A stretch of DNA of 64,000 nucleotides from Rebecca billardiae RCC1528 (lineage: Eukaryota; Haptophyta), in NCBI GenBank assembly GCA_965240325.2, contig OZ251253.1, positions 186,001 to 250,000 of the forward strand. The letters are read 5' to 3'. The position numbers and the translations under genes are program-made. Below are positions 20,457 through 31,085 of this stretch, piece after piece (position 1 is the first letter of the stretch; every line of letters starts with the position of its first letter). The notes below the pieces were generated by a model that was given only the letters and a program-made list of their open reading frames with translations, was not told the origin of the DNA and ran no database searches.

Positions 20457-23400
20457 AGGCGGAGGGAGCGGAGGAGGACGAGGAGGGCTTGGCGCTGGAG
20501 GCGTCCGCGGCGCGCGCGGCGGGCACGCTCGCCGCGACCGAGGGCAGCGTCGTCCCACGCGGCGCCGCCGCCGCGCTCCGCCGCGCCTTTGTCGCGCAAG
20601 CACACGGCTCTGCCGCCGCCGCCGCCGCCGCCGCCGCCGACGTGCCGGCATTTCAGCTCGAAATTATCGCGCTCCGAAAAAAGAATTCGGAGCTCGAGGC
20701 GGAGAACTCGGCGTGGAAGGCGACGTTCGCGACGCAGCTCGAGGAGGCGCTGGCGGCGGCGGGGCTCGACCCGAGCCGGCGCGCGGGCGGGCCCGCCAGC
20801 CTCGTTGACGCCGAGACACACGCCGAAGCGCTCGCAGCGCTCGAGGGCGCGCGCGCGGCCGAGGCGGCGGCGCGCGCCGACGCGGCCGCGGCGCGCGCCG
20901 ACGCGGACGCGGCCACCGGCGCGAAGGCGGGGCTTGCGAAGGAGCTGAAGCGGCTGCGCGAGCGCACGGCGCGCGCGGAGCGGCTCGCCGCGTCCGAGGC
21001 GCTCGCCGCGCGCAACGCGCAGACGCGCGCGGCCAACGTCGAGATGGCGGCGGCCGGCGCGGCGGTCGACGCGGCGGCGGGCGACAAGGCCGCGGGCGCT
21101 GCGCTCGCGGCCGCGCGCGCCGACGCCGAGCGCGCGAGGGTGGAGGCGGAGCGCGCGCGCGGCGCGGCGGCGGCGCGGCCGGGGCTCAGCGCCGCAGACG
21201 CGGACGCGCGGCGCGCCGCCGACGCGGCGCGCTGCGACGCCGAGTCGTCGGCGGCGGCGGCGGCCGCGCGCGCCGACAAGGCCGCGGCCGAGGCGCGCGC
21301 GGCGCGCGCCGACGCGGACGCGGCGCGCGCAGACGCCGCGTCCGCGCGCAAGGAGGCGGCGGGCGCGCGGCGCGACGCGGCGGGCGCGGCGAAGCGCGCG
21401 GACGCCGCCGAGGCCGCCGCCGCCGCCGCCGCCGCGCGCGGCAGCACCGCCGCCGCCGCCGCCACCGCCGACGACGCAGCCGCTCTGACTGCGGCGCGTG
21501 CCGACGCGTCGCAAGCGCGCGCCGCCGAGCGCGCCGCGCGCGCCGCCGCCGACGCCGCCGCCGCCGAGACCGCGGCGGCGGCGAGCGCGGCGGAGAGTGC
21601 GCGCGCCGACGCCGCGGCGGCGCGCGAGCGCGCGGCCGCGGCCGAGGCCGCCGCCGCCGCCGCAACCGCCGAGCGTGACGCGGCGAGCTCGCGCGCGGCG
21701 GAGGCGGAGGCGGCGGCGGCCGCGGCCGCAGCCGCGCCGTCTGGTGCCGCCGCCGCCGCCGCCGCCGCCACCGAAGTAGCAGCGACCACCGCCGCCGCCG
21801 CGGCGGCGGTTGCGGAGCGCGAGCGGTGGTCGGACGCCGCGGCCGCCGCGATCTCGCGCGCGCTCGGCCTCGAGCTGCGCGCGGCCGAGGCCGCGGCCGC
21901 CGAGGCCTCCTTCGCCGCGGCCGCGGCGGCTCGCGCGCGCGACGCGGAAGCTACAAAGGCGGCGCGCGAGCGCGCGGCGCACGCGTCGGCGCTGTCGAGC
22001 GCGCGGCAGGCGGCGGAGTCGGAGCTGGCGGCGGCGCGGTCGGAGGGCGAGCGCGCCGCGAGGTCCGCCGAGTCCTCCGCCGACGGGCGCTTCGCCACGC
22101 ACGCCGCGGGCCTCAAGCGCGAGCTCCACGCCGCGCGCGCGCACGCGGACGAAGCAACCGCAAGCGCGGCCGCGGCCGAGGCGCGCGCGGCCGCGGCCGA
22201 AGCGCGCGCGGCCGAGGCCGAGGCGCGCGCCGCGCGCGGCGCAGAGGCTAGCGACGGCGTTGCGGCGGGCCTGAAGGCGCGCATCGGTGCGCGCGCGCGT
22301 AGCGGGGTCGAAGCGGAGGGCTGGCCGCGCCCCGCGCCGCCCTCGCCACCGCGCCGCCAGCCATCGGCCGCCCGCCCCGCCGCGCCGCTCCGCTCACGCG
22401 CGCCCCATGCGCACGCGCGCACGCACGCGCGCGCACACACGCCGCCGCGCGCCTGCACCCCGCGCAGCCGAGCTGCGCGTCGAGCTCGACGCCGAGCGCG
22501 CGCGCGCGGGCCGCGAGCGCGAGGGCGCGTACACGCTCGAGGCGGCGATCCAAGCGGGTGCGCGCGCATGCATGCGCATTCGCGCCGAAGGCGGTGGGCG
22601 GCGGTTGTGGTTGCGGTGGCGTGTGCGCATGCGCATTCGCGTCGAAGGCGGTGGGCGGGTGTGGTTGCGGTGGCGGCGTGGCGGTTGTGCGGGCGCATGC
22701 GGGCTCGCATCGTGTGCTGTATGCGCGCCGTGTGCGCGTGTGGTGTATACTGCGTGGGTGTGTGCTGTGTGCGCGCTGTGCGTGTGTCACGACAAGCCCA
22801 CCGCCCACCTCCGCGTCCGCCGCGCGCGCCCGCGCCGCGCCGCGCGCAGAGCGCGCCGTGCTGCAGGCCCTGGGCACGCAGCTGCGGCAGAGCATGTCCC
22901 TGCGCGCGGCGGACGTGGCGGCCGGCGTCGAGCCCACCGCCGCCGGCGGCGGCGCCGCCACCGACCTCACCGCCGCCGCCGACGCGGCCGCGTGCGCGGG
23001 CGCGCTCGCGCGCTGCGCGGACCTGGAAGACGCGCTGCGATCGCGCGACGCGGCGCTGCATCGGCTGTCACACGCGGCGCTGGGGGCGCGGCACGCGCTG
23101 CGCGAGGCGGCGGACGGCGCGGCGGGCGCGGAGGAGGCGGCGGCGACGGCGGGGCTGGGCTGGTCCCGCGCGGCGGCCATGCTGGAGGCCGCGACCGCCG
23201 CGGCCGCGGCGGGCGGCGGCGACGGCGGCGGCGCGGACGGCGGCGGCGCGGGCGGCGTGGCGGCGCACTGGGCGCTGGTGGCGCGCGCGTGCGAGGGTGA
23301 GGCGAGCGCGGCGGCGCGGGCGGCGAACGCGCTGCTCGTCAAGCTGCGCGCGTGCATGGACGCCGCCGCCGCCGCCGCGCTGCAGACGCCGCAGCGAGAC

Positions 23401-24024
23401 GCGCTCGACGCGATGACGCCCTACAAGCATCGGAGCCCAAATCGCATGGCGGCGGCGGCGGCGGCGGCGGGTGGTGGTGGCGGTGGCGCAGCGCGGGGTC
23501 ACGGCGGCGGGAGGGGCGGCGCGGGCGGCGGCCTCGGGCGGAGCGAGTCACACGACGAGCGCGTGGCGGAGGCGCGACGCGCGCGCGCGGGCAGCGACGA
23601 CGAGCCGCCCGGCGCACGCCGACTCTCCCGGACTCCCTCCGGACCGCTCCCGGATTCTCCGGACCTCGCCAGCACTCTCCCGGCCGGCGGCAGCCGGTCG
23701 CGCCGGTCGGCCGGCGGCGTCGCGCCGCGGCCGGGCTCGGCGGGCAGCGGCGGCACGCGCGGCCGCGCGGCAAGCCTGGGGCCTGCAGATGTGCCGGCAG
23801 TTGCGCACGGCGGGGGCCGCGCGCCCGCGGGCGCCGGCAGCGCCGCCCCGCGCGCGCGCCCGGGCAGCGCCGCCGGCAGCCGCCCACCCGTCGGCATCCG
23901 CGGCAGCGGCGGCCGGCGGCGCGGTACCGGCGGCAGCGGCCACAGCGGCGGCGGCAGCGGCGGGGACGCCTTCTCGTCGTCGGAGAGCATCCACGAGCGG
24001 CCGGCGCCGGCGGCGGATGAATGA
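19262..24024 (+). CDS. large Ala-rich coiled-coil protein, 3 exons
   Basis: Proposed exons are 19262-22286, 22468-22557 and 22850-24024, both junctions phase 1 with GT-AG sites, giving 1,429 residues. The start at MATRPSSAGASRGPRSA was chosen because translation upstream loses coding character. The N-terminal 450 residues are disordered, with Gly/Ala runs and repeated R-x-S-A-G elements. A very long helical region runs from about LEIIALRKKNSELEAENSAW (nt 20655) to the end of exon 2 (TLEAAIQAG). It is built of heptads dominated by Ala, Arg, Glu and Asp, so it looks like a coiled coil of several hundred residues. Exon 3 adds another helical part (AVLQALGTQLRQSMSLRAAD) and a disordered Gly/Ser tail ending at SSSESIHERPAPAADE. 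No family is assigned; RPSSAG-type motifs and long coiled coils are frequent in basal-body and flagellar proteins, which is only a hint. Confidence 0.7.
22558..22849 (+). repeat. short tandem repeat within intron 2 of the coiled-coil gene
   Basis: A unit beginning CGCATTCGCGYCGAAGGCGG and continuing GTGGGCGG...GTTGCGGTGGCG occurs twice in the first 120 bp of the intron. The remainder is GT-rich. Confidence 0.6.
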
Positions 24025-24390
24025 TGTGTGACGAGGATGAGCTCGCGCATGCGCGGGCGGCGGAGGACAATCCGACGCGACGGAGGCGAAGCGGAGAGTG
24101 ATGTGGGCGTCATCAACTACCGCCGCTCAGCGCGGCGGTCCGGCGTGACGGGCGCATATAGCGGGCATCAGACCGGGACGGCGGCGGAGTGCCGACGGCG
24201 TCGCGGTACTTATAACGCGCAGCGTAGCAGCCTACTGATGCTAGCAGCCGTGATGATGACGCGATATTTGCGACTGCTGCGCGCTGCGCTATACGACGCC
24301 TGCGCTGTGCGCAGTGGGCGTGGTGCTACGCGATCATCGCCGCCATTCGGCCATAGCATGCAGGCCGCCAGTACGCAAGTGCCCGGGCCG
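24025..24390. other. 3' intergenic spacer between convergent genes
   Basis: 366 bp separate the plus-strand coiled-coil stop codon from the minus-strand glycosyltransferase stop codon. No feature is recognised. Confidence 0.6.
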
Positions 24391-25926
24391 TCAGCCCGCG
24401 CGATAGGGCGGCCCCGCGAAGAACTCGGGCAGCGTGCGCCCCAGCGTGCGCAGGTACGTGCCCGCGTCCGCGGGCGGGCCGCACATGCGGCGCAGGTGCG
24501 CGAGCAAGGCAACAGTCTCGGGCGCGTGCGCCGTGCGCTCGCCCGCGCTCATGTGGTGCACGGCGTGCTCGGTCGCGCGCGCGGGGCGGATGGCGAGCTT
24601 GCCCTTCGCGCCGCCCTTGTAGTGCGGCGTGGCCGAGAGCGGGCCGCACGCGCGCTGCTCGCTCGCGTTGGGCGCGGGCGCGCCCGGCGCCGCGCCCGCC
24701 GCGCCCGCCGCCGCCGCCGCCGCCGCGCGCGCGTGCTTCGGCTTGAGCGCTCGGTACTCCGCGAGCTGGAAGGCGGCGGCTTCGGGCTGCGCGGCGGCGA
24801 GCGCGGCGAGCGCGCCGAGCAGCGCGCCGCCGCGCAGCGAGCCCGCCGCGCCCGGCGCGGGCCCGCCCAGCTTGACGTACTCGTCGACGTCGGTCGAGAG
24901 CAGCCATCGTACGGAGCGCCCGGCGAGCTTGGCCGAATAGAGCGCGTGGGTATTCTGGGTATTTTGGTCCGGCGACGGCTTGTGCTCGGCGCGCTCGCCC
25001 CACCACCACGGCACGAAGACCGCGCCGAGCGGCGCGTACCGCGCGCGCAGCGCCGCGAGCGCGCCCACCCGCCCCGCGCTCGGGTCGTTCAAATACACCA
25101 GCGTGCGCCACACGCCCGCGTGCCGGTGGTACCGCAGCCACCGGAGCAACGGGTCGCTCGGCCGAGCGATCGTGCGCGCGTGGAGGAAGAGCGCGGCCGC
25201 GAGGCGCGGCGGGCCCGGGGAGGGCTCGTGCAGCGGCGAGGCGTGGACGCGCACCGGCCCGTACGCGCGCGCGCCGAGCAGCTCGGGCGCCGAGAGCCGC
25301 ACCGCCCAGCCGCCGCCGCCGCCGCCGCCGTCGGCGCACGGCGGCGCGGGCGGCAGCGGGCACACCAGTAGTAGGTGGTGCCTCACGCCGCCATGCGCTT
25401 TGGCGCCGGCGCGTACGGGCGCGGCGCAGGGCGGGCCGTGCGCCGCGCACCCGCCGCCGCCGCGCACGCCGCCGGCGCTCGCCGCGCCCACCGGCACCAC
25501 GTCACACCACCACTGCGCGCGCCGCAGTGCCTTGAGGCTTAGGGCGCGCGGCCCCGCGCCGCGGACCCGCGTGCCGCCGGAGGTGGCGTTGGCGACGGCT
25601 GGGTCGTTGAGCAGGCAGAGCACGCTCGGGCCTGACGCGTTGAGCATGCAGTCCACCAGCTCTGGGCCGTCCGGTGGGCCCGAGTCCGGGTAGTACGGCC
25701 GCATGATGCTCGACGCCGCCGTGCACGGCGCGCCGTCCGCCTCCGCGGCAACGCTCGACAGCGCGCGCGAAGCGGCGGCGCCGGCTGTGGTCGGCTGCGT
25801 TGGGAGCGTGGGCATGCCCTCGGACGGTGCGTGGGGCGCGGCACGCCCCGCCGTGGCGTCATCGGAGCTGACGACGCATGCCAGCACGGCCAGCGTGCTG
25901 CGACGCCATGCTGGCGGTGGTCGCAT
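24391..25926 (-). CDS. GT92 (DUF23)-like glycosyltransferase, probable type II membrane protein
   Basis: The frame gives 511 residues from the Met at 25926, which begins MRPPPAWRRSTLAVLACVVS, a short basic stretch then a hydrophobic anchor or signal; the frame is open to 26091, where a longer start is possible. The catalytic part has the GT92 signature order: WLRYHRHAGVWRTLVYLND (the acceptor-facing EYHR-type block), then VRWLLSTDVDEYVKL with the DxD metal/nucleotide-sugar site (near nt 24,880), then KLAIRPARATEHAVHHM, corresponding to the conserved K..VRP......HH segment. Alanine- and glycine-rich insertions interrupt the fold, as in other genes here. GT92 enzymes are Golgi enzymes, some adding galactose to N-glycan cores; donor and acceptor are unknown for this one. 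Confidence 0.7.
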   Translation of the reverse strand: MRPPPAWRRSTLAVLACVVSSDDATAGRAAPHAPSEGMPTLPTQPTTAGAAASRALSSVAAEADGAPCTAASSIMRPYYPDSGPPDGPELVDCMLNASGPSVLCLLNDPAVANATSGGTRVRGAGPRALSLKALRRAQWWCDVVPVGAASAGGVRGGGGCAAHGPPCAAPVRAGAKAHGGVRHHLLLVCPLPPAPPCADGGGGGGGWAVRLSAPELLGARAYGPVRVHASPLHEPSPGPPRLAAALFLHARTIARPSDPLLRWLRYHRHAGVWRTLVYLNDPSAGRVGALAALRARYAPLGAVFVPWWWGERAEHKPSPDQNTQNTHALYSAKLAGRSVRWLLSTDVDEYVKLGGPAPGAAGSLRGGALLGALAALAAAQPEAAAFQLAEYRALKPKHARAAAAAAAGAAGAAPGAPAPNASEQRACGPLSATPHYKGGAKGKLAIRPARATEHAVHHMSAGERTAHAPETVALLAHLRRMCGPPADAGTYLRTLGRTLPEFFAGPPYRAG

Positions 25927-26225
25927 GCTCTTTGATCCAGAGTCCGGCCAGCCCGAGCGGGCGGCTGCCGCTGCTCCTCCGCACTGCGTCTGCTGAGCAG
26001 TCGCGACTGCATCATCATAGCGGTCGCGAGCCTGGCCTGCTACGGAGTGCTGAGTGCCATCGGGTCGGCTGGCGGCACTAGCAAAGGCCACGTTCTGAGC
26101 CTACTTACGGTCATCGCCAGAGTCGGCGGCTCAGATAGACGGGCTGGCGTTCCGTCAGCACCGCGCCGCCCGGCGCCGCGGGTCTGGTCTTCACTTTCAG
26201 TCGAACCCGGCCCCGCGGCCGCGGG

Positions 26226-27187
26226 TCAGAGCATAGCGGCACCGCCGCCGCCCGAGCTCGGCAGCGCGGTCCCCGCGGACGCCCCGGCCGCCGCCGCGGA
26301 CTCGCCCGCGGCCGGTTGCGCGCTCGAGTGCCCGGCACCCGTGGGCGGTGCGGTCTGCCCGTCCGCCGCCGCGGCGCGCTCGGTCGGCGCGCCGGTCCGT
26401 CGCACAGTGGCGACGAGTGCGCCTGTCCCGGCGATGCCGACGACTAGAAGCACGATGGCGGCGGTGGGCGGCAGCATCGGCCGCACGCGCGCGGTGCGCG
26501 GGTGGCGCCCGGCCTCGCTCGTCTGCGCCGCGCCGAGCACCGCGCCCGCGCCGCCCTCCGACCTGTCCGCGGCGGCGGCGCCAATAAGCGGGTAAGTGTA
26601 GATACTGTGGCCGGTCAGGTTGGCGGCGCACGGCGGGCGCGCCAGCTCACACGACGCGCGCAGCGAGGGCGGGAGCCCGCCGTAGCAGCCGAGGAGCTCG
26701 AGGCCCGAGCAGCCCATCTGCGTGAGGCCTGCGGGTCGGTGCGACGGCGCCCACCCGCGCGCGCGCGCGTCAATCGGCCGCGTGGATCGCGGCGCGCTGG
26801 GCCGGCGCGGATCGATTGAGGCGCGCGCCTGCCCGCGCCCGGTCGCGGCGCACCTGCAAGACTGTGCGCCGCCTCCCCGCACGCGGGCGTGGAGCAGGCG
26901 CCGAAGCAGCTGCGCGCCTTCTCGAGGGTCTGCGCGAGCTTCTCTATGCTCCCGCCCGTCGGGAGCGCCGTCGCGCCGCCATAGGCCATCTTCTCGCAAA
27001 ATTGCTTCCGCTTGGCGTTGTCACCCTGCGCCGCCTGCAGCACGTAGCCGAGCGTCTGTCGGTTCCAGCGGAGGACCCACTGCCGCGCGGACTGGAGCTC
27101 GGACTCGCAGTGCTTGTCGTCCGAGGCCGCGCACGGCGCCGCGAGCAGTGCGAGCGCGCACGCGAGGGCCGCCCACGACCTCGCCAT
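26226..27187 (-). CDS. secreted cysteine-rich type I membrane protein, 2 exons, unknown family
   Basis: Proposed exons (minus strand) are 27187-26854 and 26728-26226, joined in phase 1 across a 125-bp GT-AG intron, giving 278 residues. MARSWAALACALALLAAPCA is a clear signal peptide. The ectodomain carries about nine cysteines, with pairs such as CFGACSTPAC and LLGCYGGLPPSLRASC, and a glycosylation site in AANLTGHS. A membrane span (TAAIVLLVVGIAGTGALVAT, about residues 199-218) is followed by a Ser/Ala/Gly-rich tail of about 58 residues. The conserved-looking cysteines spanning the intron support the splice model. A Mutator-like element (A1) begins 121 bp upstream of its start codon. No homologue is recognised. 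Confidence 0.6.
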
Positions 27188-27308
27188 TGTGCTTTGTGAG
27201 ACGCCCCCGCCCGGCCGTCGTACTGTACAGCACCCGGATCCGATCGCGAGCGATCTCGCGAGCTCGCGGGAGTCGCGGCGTGCCGGTTCGCTCGGCAACT
27301 ACTACGCC

Positions 27309-28408
27309 AAGGGGAGTCAGGGTGCAGCACGTCCAGTCACTTTGGGCTGCAGCTGGAGCTTGGGTCCAAAAGCTTCCCGCGGCGCAGCGGCACTCGCCGC
27401 CGCCGCCGCCGTCGAGGGGCGGTTGTGGCGCGCACGGCGTGAGCCGCTGCGGGCGCTGAGGTGCGCGCGACGGCGGCGCGCCCGGCGGCGCTGCTGTAGG
27501 AGGCCACTGCCCTCCTCTCTGCCCCGCGCGCTTCGCTCGTCGTCGCCGTCTCCGCGCCTGCGACTCAGCGCGCACGCGAGCGCGGCACCGCCCGGCAGCC
27601 GGGGCAATCTCAGCCGTGACTGCGCATGTGCGTCGCGACCTGGTCGGCTCAGCGCGCGAGGCGCGTGCGGGCGAGGTAGGGCCAGTATGGGCGCGCGCCA
27701 TGCCGCCTCGACCTTGCGCCGGTGGGCATGTCGCGGGCCTTGCACCTCTGTCGACAACGTTGACAAACAATGCGGCACCCAAGCGCAGACGTCAGTGTGC
27801 ACGATCGAGGCAGTAGGCGTACAGACGCGATAGTTGCAGAGCCTTTTGTGATCATGCGAGTCATACATTGTCAGTGACTCTCGCCCAGGTCGTCTGCGCG
27901 CTGAACTGACGTTTTGACTGAGTGCCTCGAGATCGCCTCGACGATGGCCCGTGCATTGCTTGAACACTCAACACAGTCCAAGCGGCCAACCAGACACACG
28001 TGCTCAGTTCCCTGTTGTACGCTCTGATGGGCTTACTTGAGGCGGCATGGCGCGCGCCCATACTGGCCCTACCTCGCCCGCACGCGCCTCGCGCGCTGGG
28101 CCGACCAGGTCGCGACGCACATGCGCAGTCACGGCTGAGATTGCCCCGGCTGCCGGGCGGTGCCGCGCTCGCGTGCGCGCTGAGTCGCAGGCGCGGAGAC
28201 GGCGACGACGAGCGAAGCGCGCGGGGCAGAGAGGAGGGCAGTGGCCTCCTACAGCAGCGCCGCCGGGCGCGCCGCCGTCGCGCGCACCTCAGCGCCCGCA
28301 GCGGCTCACGCCGTGCGCGCCACAACCGCCCCTCGACGGCGGCGGCGGCGGCGAGTGCCGCTGCGCCGCGGGAAGCTTTTGGACCCAAGCTCCAGCTGCA
28401 GCCCAACT
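27309..28408 (+). mobile_element. inverted-repeat element A, copy 1 (Mutator-like, right end truncated)
   Basis: It starts with AAGGGGAGTCAGGGT, shared with A2 and the left flank of B2. Left and right arms (about 27346-27712 and 28045-28408) are near-perfect inverted repeats bounding a unique spacer of about 330 bp. The right end stops at CAGCCCAACT, so the last 36 bp of the terminal repeat are replaced by element B1. Open frames on the arms are mirror frames of the same GC-rich DNA; no transposase is encoded. The spacer orientation is opposite to that in A2. Confidence 0.8.
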
Positions 28409-29472
28409 GAGTGCACTCGAGCGAAAACGTGCCAGGCTAGGCATGCGCGGCCCAGTGCGGGCTAGGCATCGGGGGCGATGCCTAGCCCGGCCAGGCTAGG
28501 CATTCGCCCATACCCTCGCGTCGTCAGAACTTTCGGAAACGAAATTACGAAATTCGCGCAAAGGCGGCCCCGGTCTTCTTTCACGGCGGCGCAAGGGGCG
28601 CGGGGGCGCTGGCTCGCGATCCGAAGGGCAGTCGCTCGCGACCTCGCTTGGGCGGCGGCAGCGGCGCTGCGGCATACTGTTTGCCACCCGCGCGGCTGTG
28701 TGCGATCGCGCGGTCCCGTTCGTCGCCACGCCGCGCGCGACCGTTCACGGCACAGTCTTTCCGCACTGTGAGCACCCCTTGCCAGCGCACGGCGGCGGAG
28801 AGCCCAGACAGCCCGTCACGCGCGCGACGTCCTTGTGGGATGCGATGTACTCACCCTAATGCTAGCATGCGCCTGCGTTTTGGTGAGCCTGTTCAGCATC
28901 CAGACCACTCTCTACTGCTGCAAGATGAGTCATCGTCTGCCAATCGGTCAACGAGGCATGGACAGCGCAGCAGTCGTCCATGATCCTCTTGCCCACCCCG
29001 TGGGCAAGCGCATGCCTCCGGGAACCCAAAGAACCTGGGTACATCGCATCCCACAAGGACGTCGCGCGCGTGACGGGCTGTCTGGGCTCTCCGCCGCCGT
29101 GCGCTGGCAAGGGGTGCTCACAGTGCGGAAAGACTGTGCCGTGAACGGTCGCGCGCGGCGTGGCGACGAACGGGACCGCGCGATCGCACACAGCCGCGCG
29201 GGTGGCAAACAGTATGCCGCAGCGCCGCTGCCGCCGCCCAAGCGAGGTCGCGAGCGACTGCCCTTCGGATCGCGAGCCAGCGCCCCCGCGCCCCTTGCGC
29301 CGCCGTGAAAGAAGACCGGGGCCGCCTTTGCGCGACTTTCGTTTCCGAAAGTTCTGAAGACGCGAGGGTATGGGCGAATGCCTAGCCTGGCCGGGCTAGG
29401 CATCGCCCCCGATGCCTAGCCCGCACTGGGCCGCGCATGCCTAGCCTGGCACGTTTTCGCTCGAGTGCACTC
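28409..29472 (+). mobile_element. inverted-repeat element B, copy 1
   Basis: It begins GAGTGCACTCGAGCG and ends with the exact complement CGCTCGAGTGCACTC. Arms of about 430 bp flank a unique spacer near 28850-29035. Each arm carries several copies of GGCTAGGCAT within 110 bp of the end, including a hairpin GGCTAGGCATCG/CGATGCCTAGCC, as expected for subterminal transposase-binding repeats. It abuts A1 on the left with no gap. No coding sequence is recognised. Confidence 0.75.
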
Positions 29473-29553
29473 GGTCCGGCTGCCGCAGGGGGCTTTGCCT
29501 TCCGGACTGGCGCTGCGCCAGTGGCGGCCGCCAACCCGGACTGCGGCGAACCA

Positions 29554-30455
29554 GCGCTTGGCGCGCGCGCGGCGCGGCGCGCTGCGGCCGTCGAGTTGCC
29601 GTGCGAAGGCGGCGCGTTGCGTGCGTGGCATCGGAACGCTGCCGTGCTCCGCACTGCGCCCCGCAGCTCGCTCCTCGTCGACTTTGCCGCGCCTACGATC
29701 AGCGCGCATGCGAGCGTCGCCTCGGAATGAGCGGCCCGCGCCAGCCTCAGCCGTGAGCGCCCGCCTGGCGCGCGATGCGATCAACTCGGGGCACGAGCTG
29801 CGGCTGGGCGAGGAAGCATGTGCCTACGCGCAAGCCGCGCCGTCTTGAGACACCGACCGTGAGCAGGGCATGCACCTTGCACGCAACTATTCTTCTTGCC
29901 CTTGCGCATTGTCGCGGTGTCCTTGAAAGGACCCCTCATCAGAGCAACTACTCAAGCATGGCATGACGGCAGCCACGCGCGCATGCGATGCATAGATGTA
30001 CACGAGTCGCTGCGCGCACACGCAACCCGAAGACTCCTATTAATCGCTTCAGGGCGCTCACGATCTGTTGTTTCATCTCCACTGCATGCAAGGCTCGTGC
30101 AGGCTGATCGGCATTCGTCGACAGCCGTCTGAAGCTGCATGAACGCGCACGATCGATGTCTCAAGGCGGCGCGGCTTGCGCGCAGGCACATACTTCCTCG
30201 CCCAGCCGCAGCTCGTGCCCCGAGTTGATCGCATCGCGCGCCAGGCGGGCGCTCACGGCTGAGGCCGGCGCGGGCCGCTCATTCCGAGGCGACGCTCGCA
30301 TGCGCGCTGATCGTAGGCGCGGCAAAGTCGACGAGGAGAGAGCTGCGGGGCGCAGTGCGGAGCACGGCAGCGTTCCGATGCCACGCACGCAACGCGCCGC
30401 CTTCGCATGGCAACTCGACGGCCGCAGCGCGCCGCGCCGCGCGCGCGCCAAGCGC
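29554..30455 (+). mobile_element. inverted-repeat element C
   Basis: Arms of about 309 bp (29554-29862 and 30145-30455, starting GCGCTTGGCGCG) are inverted repeats with scattered mismatches. They enclose a 282-bp unique spacer of lower GC content. It follows B1 after an 80-bp linker (29473-29553). Only one copy is in the window, so mobility is inferred from its architecture. Confidence 0.6.
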
Positions 30456-31085
30456 CCATCGACGCCAGCGCGCCTTTACGCCAAGCGCGTTTTCATTTTC
30501 CGCGCTTTGTTTTCGCGCGTGAGTTTTCATTGGCGCATGACCCGCGCCCGGCCGCCCGCGGGGAACGCCCCTGCCTTGCAGATGGCAGAATCAAGCTGAA
30601 AGCATTATTCAAGCAGGTGATCCGCGGCGTGGGCGACGCGGGCGGCGCGCGCATTTCGGACGCGCTGTCCTGTGTCCAAACACGTCGCGCGCTGGGACGC
30701 GCGCGTCGCCGGGCTGCGCGCGCCGGAAATGCGCGACGAGCCGTTTGTCGACCTGGCGCGCCTCGCCGTGCAGCCGCACGAAGCCACGCGCCCCGCGGTT
30801 CGCGCGCGCCCGCGGCCTCGCACCCGCAAACTCCGAGTCCGTGACGCCGGCGGCGCCTCACGACGCGTGCCTCGCGCTGCTGCGCGCGCGGCTGGCGAGC
30901 ACGCTGAACGACGTGGACGACGCGCGCAACGCGGCGCGCCGCGGCACACGCCGCGCGCAACAGAATACTCACTCACTTGCTCAAGTGCGCATCACGTACA
31001 TCATGATCAAATAATATATAACCCATTATATTCCGTCAGGCGCACGATATAATGCCAATATGAATAATACAATCTGCAGCATCAT
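30456..31085. other. linker region with possible fragmentary coding
   Basis: A 40-bp stretch near 30574-30617 (TTGCAGATGGCAGAATCAAG...) recurs at 38250-38290. A plus-strand stretch around 30740-30960 has protein-like codons (for example EMRDEPFVDLARLAVQPHEA and LASTLNDVDDARNAARRG in another frame), but no intact gene. 30990-31085 is AT-rich. Confidence 0.4.

Noticed and set aside
19940-23061. Minus-strand frames of 734 and 802 codons opposite the coiled-coil gene
   Set aside because: They are complements of Ala-rich heptads and cross the inferred introns without regard to them. The plus-strand model has continuous heptads.
27346-28410. Basic protein genes on both arms of element A (frames such as 28000-28410)
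   Set aside because: The same frames appear on both arms because the arms are inverted copies. They are Arg/Ala rich without motifs.
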